A stretch of 64,000 bases of DNA from Laetiporus sulphureus 93-53. Taxonomy: Eukaryota; Basidiomycota; Agaricomycetes; Polyporales; Laetiporaceae. This document shows, one piece after another, positions 50,121 through 62,088 of the stretch. The notes below the pieces were generated by a model. The model was not told the origin of the DNA. It saw only the letters and a program-made list of their open reading frames with translations, and did not search any database. Both the position numbers and the translations under genes were made by a program. The DNA lies in contig NW_024468589.1 of NCBI RefSeq assembly GCF_001632365.1, positions 49,281 to 113,280 of the forward strand, in the 5' to 3' direction. Position 1 is the stretch's first letter. Each line of letters begins with the position of its first letter.

Positions 50121-50835
50121 AGCTGGCCCTAAGAGGGATGCACCGCGCTACTCAGGCTGGCGGTGCGGGACCTTTGAGGTAGCAGCAGATCTAGGTGCCA
50201 CAAACATTCGGCCGGTGGGCGTTCATTCAACGACGGTCAAAAGACGATATCCGCAGTAAACGACAGGCTCCTCAAGGCCTCAGGTCTCAACACTGGTGGA
50301 TATTGAACTCCCTTGTTACAAGCATATTCTGTCAGAGAAGGCACTGCAACAGTTCCGACGGGCCTTCAGGGCAGCGGAGCATATCAACGTCACTCAAGCT
50401 TAGCGAATAGTAGGCAATGAGAATATTTCGCGCCATGACTGATTAACAACTCTAATTTCAATGGAACGACTACCAGTTCCACGTCAGGGATTTTTTGGAC
50501 AACAGATTTTGTATCCGATCTGCCTTGAGCCTCTGTGGAAGTGCAAACTCGAAACATCAATTGGAAGTATTCCCGACAATGAAATGGAAATCCAGAATTT
50601 TGATAAACAACCAGAACCGAACTTGACGCTGCGCCACCGTTCAAGTGATATCATACGAAGCGGTAGCTATATCACAGCGGCATATCAGTGATACATCAAT
50701 CCTACGTGGCAAGAGATGAACCGGGAGATTTATAAAGGCTTTCAACTCGACATAATACGTGGATGAGATCTCTCAACCGGCCTTGCGCAATAAGTAGCAT
50801 CGTATCTTCTAACTATCAGAAAGTAGCGCATAGAC
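50121..50835. other. Intergenic region
   Basis: No supported gene between the GTPase-like start and the UbiA stop. Short frames on both strands lack recognisable motifs. Confidence 0.35.
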
Positions 50836-51877
50836 TCACTGACGCCTTATTCTGTAATAGACAGGTAATATGTGAGCGAGAGAGAGCCACACCTGTGAGC
50901 CGTCATGAGATTGGCACAAAACGAAGAAGACCGTGCGCACATTATACCAGACGTATGACGCCTGATCGTTACGAATCGTCTTGAAAGCGAGAAAACGATA
51001 CCCGAGAGCTATCGCTCCAATCAAGAGCCTGATGCCTATGCTCCAGGTGATCCTCCAGACTTGTATCAGAACCATGGTCCATATAGTCAGACTGGGAAGC
51101 ATGGTCCATCGCGCAACTGAAGGAAACAAGAGTGGAATTGTGATTCGGTTAACAAGCTGGTCGCCTCGGATGTCTTTGAAGTCCTGCGCGTGTATGGTGG
51201 AAGCGATAATGGCTGCGCTGAGACATACTGACATGAACGCAGTGCAATCTAAACGATGTATTCCTCCAGCTGTAAACGTATGAATTTTTTTTAGAGAAGC
51301 CAAATGATTGCAGCACGACGCACCTGCGACAAGTGTCGCTCCGACCTCAAACGCCGCTGTACCCGCGGCATTGAGCAAGTTGCGTGCTAACCAACGGCCG
51401 TGTAAGTGGAGTTCGTTGTAGAGCAGGCTCATGAAAACGAGCGCCACACTAGCCAAGAGCACATCCGTGCCGTGACTCCATGATAAGGTGAAGCAGCACG
51501 GTACGAGTAGCCAATGCACAACGCGTGCTGCTCTCATTGAAACGCGCTTCGCCGGAAGAGGTCTCCATGGCTTGTTGATCTCGTCCTCTTGTATATTCAG
51601 TGACTGGTTTGACACGTCAAACTGGAGCAGGTGTATCCAAGTCCACATTATGCTGTGAACGACCCTCGTGACCTCGAGTGTAGGAGATACAGCCATGGCT
51701 AATACAGTCTGAGATTCGTTTGTTAGATTTTCAACATGATGGGTATAAATAGAGACGACTACTGACGACAGGTATCAAGGTAGTCTTGAAGTCGGACTTG
51801 GTGAACAGAAACACGGTGCATATGTGATACAGAAGTGTGCCCATGGGTGAAAAGAGAGGCTGAATCAAGAGAAACAT
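50836..51877 (-). CDS. UbiA-family membrane enzyme (prenyltransferase or terpene cyclase-like)
   Basis: UbiA-fold proteins are multi-helix membrane enzymes that ionise prenyl diphosphates, either to prenylate acceptors or, in some fungi, to cyclise terpenes. Exons 51877-51767, 51708-51324, 51269-50941 and 50892-50836 give 293 residues. The first aspartate-rich motif is altered to NQSLNIQEDEINKPWRPLP at residues 71-89. The second is DFKDIRGDQLVNRITIP near 195-211, retaining the Asp residues. About eight hydrophobic helices are visible. The N-terminal exon (TVFLFTKSDFKTTLIPV) is typical of the basidiomycete subfamily. A start upstream of 51877 cannot be excluded. Substrate is unknown. Confidence 0.82.
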
Positions 51878-52592
51878 TGGTAAAACCGGCTCGACCTGCA
51901 GTCACATTGGCTGAAGTGTCATTTATAGTTCACCACAACACGGTGGGCACATGATGGGAAACCCTTCTACAAAGATATCGCAGAGCGAAGTCATTTCTAA
52001 TAGAAGTTCCAAGAAGCTAACATCCAGTGATAGATGAGACTTTAGAATCAGATGGTCGACTGTCTAAATTGCGATGAATAGCATCCCAGTGCTTACTGAA
52101 TATCCATCCATCACGGATAGAAAAGCGCAGCACGATGGGTTCAAGCAAAATCTCCGGATACGCGGAACGGGGTCTGGACAGTGATGGAAGACTGAAGATG
52201 GATGAGCCGTGGAAGCAGGAGTAAATTTGTATTTAGAATGTCAGCCTTCACGTAGACTTCAAGTGCACAGCGCTTACTACATGGTGAAGGGATTACTATC
52301 CACAATCGAGTGGTACCTGCGTTTCAGAATTACATGCCTCTTCATGATAAATTGCGTAGAATTTGCAAATCCATGTTATATTCCATGTGAATATGTCTGG
52401 CATTGGCGAGGTAAACGTATAGCTAATGGAATGATAGATAGTGTAGTGTCATGCACCCAAGACTGAGACTTTGGCACGGGTGCTGCGAGCTGCATTTTTG
52501 TGTTGTGAAGAGCACTTCAAGCTCATTTGAGAGAGTCCGGAGAATTTCGCGAGAACTTGCATAGGCGTCCTGCGTTGATGGCAGATGCATCA
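51878..52592. other. Intergenic region, no supported gene
   Basis: This is the upstream region of the UbiA-family gene. A plus-strand frame at 52209-52466 has no motif. It ends at the left target duplication of the inverted-repeat element. Confidence 0.35.
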
Positions 52593-53287
52593 CACCGGGG
52601 GCATGGGCCCATGATTCCGCCCGAAACATTTTGGACACATTGTAATAACAGTCCAAATAATTATGCAATGTTTTGAGTGCATACATTTTGAAATCATTTT
52701 GAATGTTTTAAAATGTTTAAGGCATCAACATTGCGGCACAATTTTGATAGCATTCATAAAGATGCAGGAATGAGACCCCAATGCTGCAGATGACAGCATT
52801 CAAGCATTATTGCGATAGCATCCTAAATGTTTCTTGGGAGAAAATCTCAAATGATACCTGTGAGTGGCCATGATGTCTTCAAGATGTTCCCAATGAGTTC
52901 ATTGTGATCACATAATTGTTATTACTATATATAGTAATGTGCTAACCATATTAGGACATCTCTGATGCGTTCAAGATGATTCCAGCCGGCACATGATGGA
53001 AAGCATCTGGTACTCATCGTAACATCACATTGATCACATTTGTAATGTACCCTTAAGATCCTTTCAAAATGATACCAACATATTATATGAATGCTGGCCG
53101 GAGCAAAACTGTTGTCTCATTCTGGTGTCTTTCTGAATAATATCACTATTATTCCACTATGAGCCCACTCGAAATAATTCAAATTATTCTGTGATGTTTA
53201 CATCAGTAACATTAGAGTTACATTGTGACTGTGATCGTGATGTGTCCAAAATGTTCCCGGCGGAATCATGAGCTCATGCCCCCGGTG
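52593..53287. mobile_element. 695-bp terminal-inverted-repeat element (non-autonomous)
   Basis: The left end CACCGGGGGCATG and the reverse complement of the right end are identical over the first 13 bases. The inverted repeat extends for about 50 bp with a few mismatches, sharing CATGATTCCGCC and AACATTTTGGACACAT. The trinucleotide TCA flanks both ends (52590-52592 and 53288-53290) as a target duplication. There is no transposase-like frame inside, and the interior is AT-rich. The ends starting CAC and the 3-bp duplication suit the CACTA/EnSpm superfamily, but the assignment is tentative. Confidence 0.82.
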
Positions 53288-53290
53288 TCA

Positions 53291-54780
53291 TGGACGGAAA
53301 TGGTCATCTCTGGATGGCTCTGGACATCAGACGAATGTGAGAAGGACACTCAGAGTTGAAACAGATTGAACATGAACATTAGATGGTCGACCATGCATCT
53401 GCCGTGAATTTACGCACCTGTTCCTGAAAAATCATAAATTTGAGACATCCGAACAGCCTGAACGACCAAAGGACACTACCTGCTCTCTTCTTCCAATCTT
53501 TCCTGAAACACATGGCATTTTATGTAGACTGCTATCAACAGGAGATGGCCGAGGAGGCACCCATAGACAAGGGACATGATAATAATAACTACAGGGATCG
53601 AACAGATGGCTTGAATATGGCTAGCGTCGGCGGCGTTTGCGCCCAAGGCATTGGCTACCGTCATATGTAGGACGCGCTTTCAGAGTTACAAAGCGATTTC
53701 ATCTCCGAAAGGCGTCAACCGCATCTTGTATGACATGTCGGTGGCTGACGAGTCGTTATTCCTTTATACTCGTCGTCCATCATTACACTCATTTCCCATG
53801 TATGATATAGCAGAATATGCGGGTCAAGACTGCCATAGCTCCTGTATGGTACAGGCGAGGGTCGCAGGGACTCATTTTGCTCTGGCGCTGTAGTCATATC
53901 AAACTCAGAGTCACAGGGCAGCACCGCAGCAACCACTTGTAGATATGCCATGGTCATCCGATGGTTGCGCAGATCATGCGTATCCACTAACCTCTAAGAC
54001 ATGCCCATCAAGGCGATGCGCGTCTGACAGATGGGTTTGAAGCAAACCCAGTGATGTTCCTTCCCTCAAAGAAGTCTGCATGGGGGATATCACGCAAGGC
54101 GTTGGCTCTCTGGCACTCAAAGTTCATGATTTCCAATCCACAACAGGCGGATGGACTGTTCTCGTCTTCACGGTGTGAGAGTTGGTAATCGGGTGCATGC
54201 AGCTTGCGCAAACAATTAGGATGATGATCAGGCTGCCACTCTTCCTCCAGGCCTAGGAAGATCCGAGCTGACCTTCGCGCTGACAGTTCCGCGAACATGA
54301 CACAAAGTGATAAATGGGACGGAAAATTACGTCAAGGAATTGAATGTTGCTCTAAAGCCGCTGCTGATTGGAAAAGTCGAAGATTGAATGGCAGACCGAT
54401 TGAAGAACAAATTTTGGTCTCGGACCCAGACAGATAAACCTCGAAGGTCTGGGTACGAGACCAATGGATTTGGCGCATAGCGTGGAACTTCTGGTATGCT
54501 TCTTTTGATAGTTTCGATCAGACCACTGAGCCCTCTGATGTGGAAGACGTCTGCATTCTACTATCAGAACAACAAGGTTGCTGTTCCGAGTGCAGTGGCT
54601 CTACCTCTGACTCCATCTTCACAGCGTCATGTGTTCTAGAAGTTTCAGAACGAGCGCTGCGGACAGCTGCTGTGTGCCAGCATGATGCATGATGCACTGG
54701 CATTTTTATCTTAAAGATCTTGTCCATTCGCTACTTTTATAAGCACGACGAATCTGCATGCAGAGTCCTGTCGACCAGCC
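53291..54780. other. Unassigned region
   Basis: Minus-strand frames at 54298-54008, 53987-53715 and 53664-53476 could be remnants of one gene; the last has a hydrophobic helix (IPVVIIIMSLVYGCLLGHLL). I could not join them with matching splice phases or name a family. Otherwise nothing is seen. Confidence 0.25.
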
Positions 54781-56063
54781 ATGGCAGACTGTCTGAGCAT
54801 CCCACATGTTGCAGAACTGTGAGTCTACTGACTATTCATGTGCTGCGCTTGTAAACTCAATGGAAGCACGCAGCTCAGGACCGCTGGTTAGTGGGACGGT
54901 GTGCTGTGTCAATGCAAGAGATCCCTGACATCATTGAGATTCTAGCTGTTGGCGTACCAATTCAATTGGGTGTTGTATGGTGTGCTAGTCATGCAAGTTT
55001 GTACGGTCGTTGATGATCAGATCATGCTAGAGGCCGTCATTCTAATTGGAATTCACAGACACATATCATCAAGTGTCATTTAGAGATCATGTCGCCATAA
55101 AATGTCTCGTCTATGGTTTATTTGCTCTAGAAACTGTGCGGACGATACTCCTCACCCACGACTCGTTCCAACAACTGGCGCTGAATTGGGGAAGCCTGGA
55201 AGGCCTGTACACGCTCAATTATCTGTGGTTGGATGTTCCGATCTTCATTGGAATAAGTACACACCGGCTTTGGTCCGTCTGGAATCATCCGCTTACATGC
55301 CGATGCAGGCAGCGTCTGTATTCAGTGCTTCTATGCGTGGCACATATACATCCTCGGACAATCCAAAGCGTTGAGCATTTTGATCCTGTTGGTAAGTCCC
55401 ATGGACTACAGCATCACACCTCTGGTGCCACGATACTTTGATCTGAAGACAGCATCCCAGGTTGCCTTGATGCAATGTGGAGGGGCATTTGCTGAAGGAA
55501 TCCTCTCCAAGGTCTATTCAAATGTTCCCGGTACACAGATCAATACTCTCAGGAGCTGCACAGTATGCGAAGGCCACTCATGAATGAGAGCAGACTGAAC
55601 AAGTTTTTATCTGCAGGTTTGGCTGGCAGGAACTTCCACTTGCGATGTCATAATTGCATGTTCGATGGTATACCATGTATGTGTCTATTTCACATGTCTG
55701 ACACACCGTCTAATCTCCCTCAGCTTTCACGAAAGCGGACAGGATATAAAAGCACGGACATTGTTATAAATAAACTCATCCAACTTGTGATTGAAACTGG
55801 TATGGCTACTGGTGTGTGTTCCACGATTGGCAACGTGAACATTTCAGCTTATCACAATGTCAGCTATCATCGCCATCATTGAGCTTTCTCTGTTCCTCCA
55901 GTTCAAGCATAATTTCTATCATATTGTGCCTGCGCTCCTGCTCTCGAAGATGTACAGCAACTCATTGCTGGCCCTTCTTAACAATCGGGTGTCTCTCCGG
56001 AACCAGGCTTCTAATCCCAATTCATCAATGTCCCCTGCTATCTGGCGTGACAGCAGCGAATGA
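54781..56063 (+). CDS. DUF6534-like multi-span membrane protein
   Basis: This belongs to a membrane-protein family very common in Agaricomycetes, with unknown function. Nine exons read in phase: 54781-54818, 54874-54898, 54946-55000, 55059-55256, 55309-55391, 55461-55562, 55617-55667, 55724-55811 and 55864-56063. They give 279 residues. Helices include LLAYQFNWVLYGVLVMQVY, KCLVYGLFALETVRTILL, LNYLWLDVPIFIGIS, VCIQCFYAWHIYILG, VALMQCGGAFAEGIL, STCDVIIACSM and AIIAIIELSLFLQF. The family signature GYKSTDIVINKLIQLVIETG and the C-terminal MYSNSLLALLNNR are intact. The N-terminus MADCLSIPHVAELSGP also fits the family. It has a receptor-like topology of about seven helices, but no ligand is known. 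Confidence 0.85.
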
Positions 56064-56439
56064 AATCAAATCCAGGCTAGCGTTGCTCAGGATACCTTTT
56101 TGGACAATGTCGCAATGGTCGATCTGGCTCAGACCAAGAGCTACAGAATCGTAAGTGTGAGTTCGAAGTACTTGAATGGTGCTCAAAGCATTTCCGCAGA
56201 GTGACGAGGGAGCTAACAGGAAGTCTAAGGTGATCGCAACAGAGTAACTCAGGGTCAGGCTGCCGCTAGGCTGCACCGCCGGAGATTGTTTATGTATATA
56301 CGCGTTATCTTGAATGTGAACTATATATCTGTATGTATTGTGGTCAAATGTGGTGTCGGTCTTGCTGCGTGCTGTAGCTTGCAATGGAGTCGGATGGACA
56401 GAGAGTCTAATAGTCGAGAACCATATGAATAAACGACTC
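56064..56439. other. Downstream flank of membrane-protein gene
   Basis: No supported gene; sequence runs into the split copy of repeat R2. Confidence 0.35.
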
Positions 56440-58020
56440 CGTAGATTGCGTGATCTCAAATTCCATCTGCATCTCGCTTCGAGACCATGTTTTGTCATGA
56501 CGTTGCAGAGGATAACGTAGTCCCTTGCTCGTCAGAGCGACTTCTTTCCTGGTCGAAATGGCCTCTGGGTGATTTCCGGTATTTGGCGATATTCCGAATG
56601 ACCCAATCGTTCAGATTGCAACACACTAACGGACAGCCTGTCCATACACAAGCATCCACCCTGTTGTGTTTCCCCATGCCTGTGGCTGGACGTGTGCCCT
56701 CGTCTTCGTGCTTGTGCCAGCTCCTGCTGACCAGCCATGAGTCGTCTCCGCCTGTTGGTCCTCTTTTTCGTCACTGTCCTCGTGCCGCCGTGGTGTTCGT
56801 TCGTGCGCTACTAGTATTCTCTCTCGTGTAGCCGTCCTGTCTGTATTTTATACGACTATCCATGATCACCGCTGTGATCGCTTTATTTGTTGCAAGACTG
56901 ACTGTCCCGCTTGCGACTTGCGCGAGGCCGAATTCGCACCCGCATTCCTGTAACCATCAGTTGCGCCCGTCGTCCATTGAAGGGGATGTCTGTCTCTGTT
57001 CCAACCTTTTCGCTACATGAGAGCTATCATCCCTACGTCCCGTGTTCACTCGTGACACCCGCCTACTGTTAAGGCTCCAACATTTCTATCTATTTACTAT
57101 GTTACATAGTTTTAACTGTTTACTATATCTGTTTATTTACAGTTGGGCCTGTACATAGTAAATAGATGTATATATATAGTATAAATAGTTTTATGATGAT
57201 ATAGGGCTATTGAGTGCACAATTGCTAGATTTGACAGCACAACAGTGAGCCAATTGAAAGTTATAGTGTTTAACAGCAGTCACCACTGACAGTTTATCAT
57301 CATATAGGCTCATGAACATGAGTTTCTTGTCATTTCTTGTATGACATAAGATTTTCTGGTCATTTCTAGTGCAAGTGTTGACATTGAATGCTTGTTTTCT
57401 GCTCACTGTCATGTGCTTGCTGATGCAAACAGGTCCTTAAAGGCCTCAACAATCACAGAGGCTGCTCACAGTTGAGTAAAACTCCATCAAAAGATGGGAC
57501 CAAAAAAACTATATAAACTTTATATAAACTGTTTATATGACATATAGATAACTGTTTACTATATACTATATATTTACACCTCAGGAGTGTAAATAGTATA
57601 AATAGTTGGAGCCTTACCTACTGTACTGCTGCTTGTGAACCGTTGTACATATACTGTTATGAATTGAAAAATATTCACCCTACCGTTCTAGTACGTGTCC
57701 GGAGCTTTGTACATACCTTTCCTACTAGAGCATAACTCATCCAGTCTCCGCTGTGTCTCGCATGCAAACATCTTCGCAGGTTATTTGGACCAGGCGTGCC
57801 ATGGATGCAGCGCCGACACACACGAGTTACAGTGTCACGCAACACGGCATCCAACTTGAACGGAACAAGGGACTCATCTGCCGCTGCCGCCGCTTCTCGA
57901 GTCTAGATCTGCATTTCCTAAGTATCGAGTCTCTTCTGAATTCCGCCATCATGCCACAAGCTTATGGCCTAGCGTGTGCCCAGTGTTTGAAATCAGAAGA
58001 GATCGAATCTCCGACACTCA
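56440..58020 (+). repeat. Dispersed repeat R2, copy split by a nested insertion
   Basis: Blocks 56440-56522 and about 57890-58020 together match the contiguous copy at 46810-47040 (minus strand). The break follows AACGTAGTC, so about 1.37 kb were inserted there. The insert carries the hAT-like MITE at 57070-57617 and flanking sequence reminiscent of a terminal-repeat transposon remnant, but its own ends were not identified. Confidence 0.6.
57070..57617. mobile_element. 548-bp hAT-like MITE
   Basis: The ends are perfect inverted copies over TAAGGCTCCAAC, with the inverted repeat continuing imperfectly through TATTTAC for about 28 bp. The 8-bp word CCTACTGT flanks both sides exactly (57062-57069 and 57618-57625). 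An 8-bp target duplication is characteristic of the hAT superfamily. The subterminal regions repeat ACTGTTTACTATAT-like motifs several times, as transposase-binding subterminal repeats do. No coding capacity is present, so it is a non-autonomous miniature element. Exact ends and duplication imply a fairly recent insertion. Confidence 0.9.
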
Positions 58021-58537
58021 GCTCAGCGCTCAGCGCTCAGCCCATGCGCTTCGATCTGATCAGTTTCCAGACAGGTACAGAAATATTAATAGCTATTTAG
58101 CCACCAGCAACAGGCTTCCGCATGTTATCGATATCGATATGATACTCCCGGCGCCTACAACCTTAGACTCTGATCTGCTTTGCCAAACACACTTCACAAC
58201 CTTACACCACCTTGTATGACAGGCACCGAACTGGCACGAGCCAAGGCCAAGGTGCTTATGCAGATGTAAGTGTCCGACCTGCAGGAGGTGCAGCAATGGC
58301 CAGAGTTTCATTTGCGATTGCTGTCTTACTGACCTCCATCATATATCCTCAAAGTCAGAGTGCCGGTACGTTAAGGCTAAAGCAAATGATCATAGGCTTG
58401 CTTTTTCTGCTTTCTGTCTACCTTTGGGGGGTCCTCTCGGTCAGTGATGCAGGACCATCGAAGGTCAAAGGTCTGATATACTGTGCCAATAGAATTATGA
58501 CCTCTAGTCTCCCAGCAACTTAAGGTTGTCTCACAGA

Positions 58538-58809
58538 ATGTCAAGGCTTCGAAGCTTGAAGTTGGAGGGAGCCGAGAAGCTTAAAATTGCTGTTGATGCC
58601 AGGAGACTAGCAGAACTCAGAGACTATGTCACCTCGAATGGGAAATATGAGGAAGCAACGAAGCAAGAATGAATGGAAGACTCGGAGATGCCATTCAACT
58701 GCTTCGAGATGGAAGCAACTGGTTCGCAACTCGCGGCGACGGCTCTCCTGATATTGTCCATGCTTCAGATATCAAGAAGCATGCAAATTTCATATGCGAT
58801 GAGCGATAG
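58538..58809 (+). pseudogene. Short frameshifted coding remnant upstream of the GMC gene
   Basis: Frame one (58538-58672) reads MSRLRSLKLEGAEKLKIAVD and continues to GKYEEATKQE before a stop. An overlapping second frame continues sensibly from about 58663 as ARMNGRLGDAIQLLRDGSNW and then FATRGDGSPDIVHASDIKKH to a stop at 58809. Joined by a single-base shift they form one coherent helix-rich segment. I do not recognise the family. It is probably the 3' end of a decayed gene. Confidence 0.35.
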
Positions 58810-58999
58810 AACCGGAGATTGGAGCAGCATCTGTAGAGCGGCACATACATTACATGGAGCCTTTCGTGTTGATGGGCTTTTATAGGATGCTATATAGCTT
58901 CTGTTCCTCGTCGGTCACTCTCAAGACTTGCGAGGATTTCTACACGTGCACACACACACAGACACGTACACATACAGAGCAAGCCGTCTTCATTTCCAC

Positions 59000-61900
59000 A
59001 TGACTACCGACATTTTCCAGGTTTCGGGAAAGGCGTTTGACTATATCATAGTCGGTAAGTAGTCCCCGTCGAGCCTCATTTCTCTCATTGACAATGTCAC
59101 AGGTGGCGGAGTCAGTGTTGCTCCCTTGAATCATGTTTCAGATCGTGCCTCACGGAGATATATCAGACTGCAGGCCTCGCATTGGTGAATCGGCTCTCGG
59201 AAGACCCCTCTGTATCTGTCCTCGTACTGGAGGCAGGGAATGCAAACCTAGACGATCAAGTAAATCGTGCACCACATTTTCGTAAGGGATCGATTGCATG
59301 CACTCACTGGTTTGTCGCAGTGCTTCCGATGCAGAGGATGGCTCAATTGAATAATCCCAAGTATGATTGGGCATATAAGACGGTAGCACCGAATCGACGC
59401 GACTATTCATTCAGGATCATTGATTTTTTTTTTCACTGTTTCCAGGTTCCTCAAGCGCATTCAAACAATCGTGAATATGTATGGCCTCGGTGCGTTTGAA
59501 TTCGTTTGCCGGACCAATAGAGGGCGTCGCTAATCATGATTCATCGTGTAGTGGGAAGGGTCTAGGCGGAAGCTCAGCAATCAATTTCTTGGTGTGGAAC
59601 AAACCTGCCCGAGAGTACTTAGAAGGTGAATTGTTTGCCGCCAAGATAATCACAATGTCTGATATTTCAACGTAAGCATTCAATGAGCTTGGTAACGAGG
59701 GCTGGAACTGGGAGAGGTTCGAGAAGTATTCTAAGAAATCCGAGAAGTAAGTACAATTGACCTCTTTACTATTCGTATCCTTGAGATAGTGCGTCATAGG
59801 TTCACGAAGCCAAACCATGATCTGGATGTTTTGTCGTTCGAGATGGAGCACCGAGGCAACTCCGGTGCTGTTGAGGTCTCCTTTCCTCCTGTGATTTCTG
59901 GTGTCGAGAGACCATTTCTGGCAGTAAGCATCGAGCTCTGATCATCTATGACTTACCACTAATTTATCATAGGCAATGACGAAGAACGGCGTTGCTCGTG
60001 TCCTAGACTTCGTAAGTGGGTCAAATTTCTCGTCGATCTGGTTCTAATGCTTGACACTTTCCAGTCTTCTGGATATGTACGTTTTTCTTCTGTATAGTTT
60101 TGTCCGTATCTCACTTTTTCATTCAGACAAGCGGTACATCCGCCACGGCCACGACTGTAGACCCGAAGACTCATTTCCGTGCCTACTCCGCTAATGTATG
60201 TGTGTCCTCAGCTATACGATACTGCATATCTCATGGCAATTGGTAGATGTACTATCAACCGGTGTCGTCTAGGAACAATTTGACAGTCATAGTTTCAGCA
60301 CACGTTACGCGCATTGAGACCAAAGCGAACGTGGATGGTACTGTGACAGCGACCGCGGTTCATTTTCTCCATGGCAATACCTCCCACAAAGCCTTACCTA
60401 ACCGAGAGATGTGCCTATCTGCTGGGTATGTGTTTCGTCGAATGTCTACATATGTAGGCTGACTACCTACAAAAGTGCCATTGCGTCGCCGCAGGTACGA
60501 TATTGATATTTTCCGTGAATTACTGGCAAAATGGCTTTACCTTTCATAGATCTTGGAGCTCTCGGGTATCGGAGATCGTGCCGTTCTAGAGAAGGTAGGA
60601 GTCGACGTCAAGTTGAATCTGCCCAGCGTTGGTGCGAACGTGCAAGAACATTTGTGGAGTGGGCTCATCTACGGTAGGGGCTTTGATCTTATCCAGACCA
60701 TTGCTAATGGGCTTCACGCATCTACAGAAGTTGGGAAACGCGAGATTGACGGACATGAAGTAAACACATTGGATCCCCTCTTTTTTCCAGATGAGGCTGC
60801 GAAGCACGCCGCCTTGTAGTGCGTCTCCGTGTTCAGTCGATCTAAATTTATGTGGCTAATGCTTGATGGCTAGCCCTGAGGGGAAGGGTCTGCTGAACTG
60901 CAACACAGCCAGCTTGACCTTCTTACCTTTGAGCGCGATCTCCTCCGAAGGAGCCAAGATTCAAGATAAATTGGCCGAAACAATTGTCAAGAACATTGAA
61001 GCCAAAGCATACCCAAGCGGCCTTCAGAAGCAGTACGAGTTGCAGCTCAAACACTTGAAGCAAAAGGTTCCCAGTCTCGAGGTGATGCTTGCTCCGGGCC
61101 CTATAGCTCTTCCGCGTACGTTATGCTTCATCATCAATCTAGTCAAATCCTAAACCTTACTTCAGCGACTTTGGCTGTCGATAAGAAACATGTGACATTG
61201 TGCTTTGCGCTGAACAACCCATTCTCGCGTGGAACCATAGTTCGTTTCTTCTTTGCTCTAGCGTATGGTACTAGAATTGTTTCTCGTCCAGCATATCGAT
61301 TGCAAAGATCCGTTGGCCTACCCTCGTATTGATCCCCATGTTCTTGAGGAATCGTATGGTGCGTCTTCTGGTATGAGTGTATCATTAAATGTTAATCATG
61401 CCTGCTAGATCTGCTGACGATGGTCGAGCTCGTCAAATTTGTTCGGAAGCTCGCGCAAACTGAGCCGCTGAAGAGTGCACTAGCCGATACTGTGAACTGC
61501 CATGACAGATTGTCTTCGCGCTTGCTAATTCAATATAGAGGAAGTTGTCCCTGGGAAAAAGGTTGAGAATGACGACCAGATTGCTGGTATATTATTTTGT
61601 CAACTATCAATTTCGCGACGCTGACCATATGGGGTAGAGTGGCTTCGCGGCATCGTTGACTCGATTAATCGTAAGTGTTACCACTGAACGGTACTATAGC
61701 TTCGGAACGGTCCTGTCTCATGCTATCTTACGACAGACACCGTTGGCTCCTGCTCCATGTTACCACTCGCCGATGGTGGGGTGGTAGACTCGAAGCTGAA
61801 GGTATGCATGAAGCATACCGGCCTTATCTTGTGACTGACGGTCCGTGGAATCTCAAGGTATACCATACCACGAATATCCGAGTGGTTGATATATCAGTGG

Positions 61901-62088
61901 TACCGCTACACATCGGGAGTCACACGCAAGGTAAGATCTCGCATAAACATGCGTCGTTGGTGTTGACTGGACGTCCACGCAGCCTTGGCCTATGCTTTAG
62001 CAGAACAAGGTAAGGTTTGATTGTCCATTTTATGAACTTGGTTGACGAAGATCGAACAGCTGCCGATATCATCAAGGGCCAAATTTAA
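59000..62088 (+). CDS. GMC-family FAD oxidoreductase
   Basis: This is a flavin-dependent alcohol/aldehyde or sugar oxidase-dehydrogenase of the glucose-methanol-choline family. About 16-18 short exons can be joined in phase. The ADP-binding motif FDYIIVGGGTAGLALVNRL is assembled over two introns, then VLVLEAGNANLDD. The GMC-1 block is GKGLGGSSAINFLVWNKPA, followed by NELGNEGWNWERF. GMC-2 is SPQILELSGIG with NVQEHLWSGL. Near the C-terminus HTVGSCSMLP and LHIGSHTQ supply the two catalytic positions (both His), and it ends EQAADIIKGQI. Micro-exons of 12 nt (60065-60076) and 19 nt (60476-60494) keep the frame. No premature stop was found. The substrate is unknown; aryl-alcohol oxidase-like enzymes are the closest type I can name. 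Confidence 0.85.

Noticed and set aside
53476..54298. Minus-strand fragments as a cytochrome P450 or transporter completing a metabolic cluster
   Set aside because: No haem-binding Cys motif or transporter signature was found, and the frames could not be spliced together.
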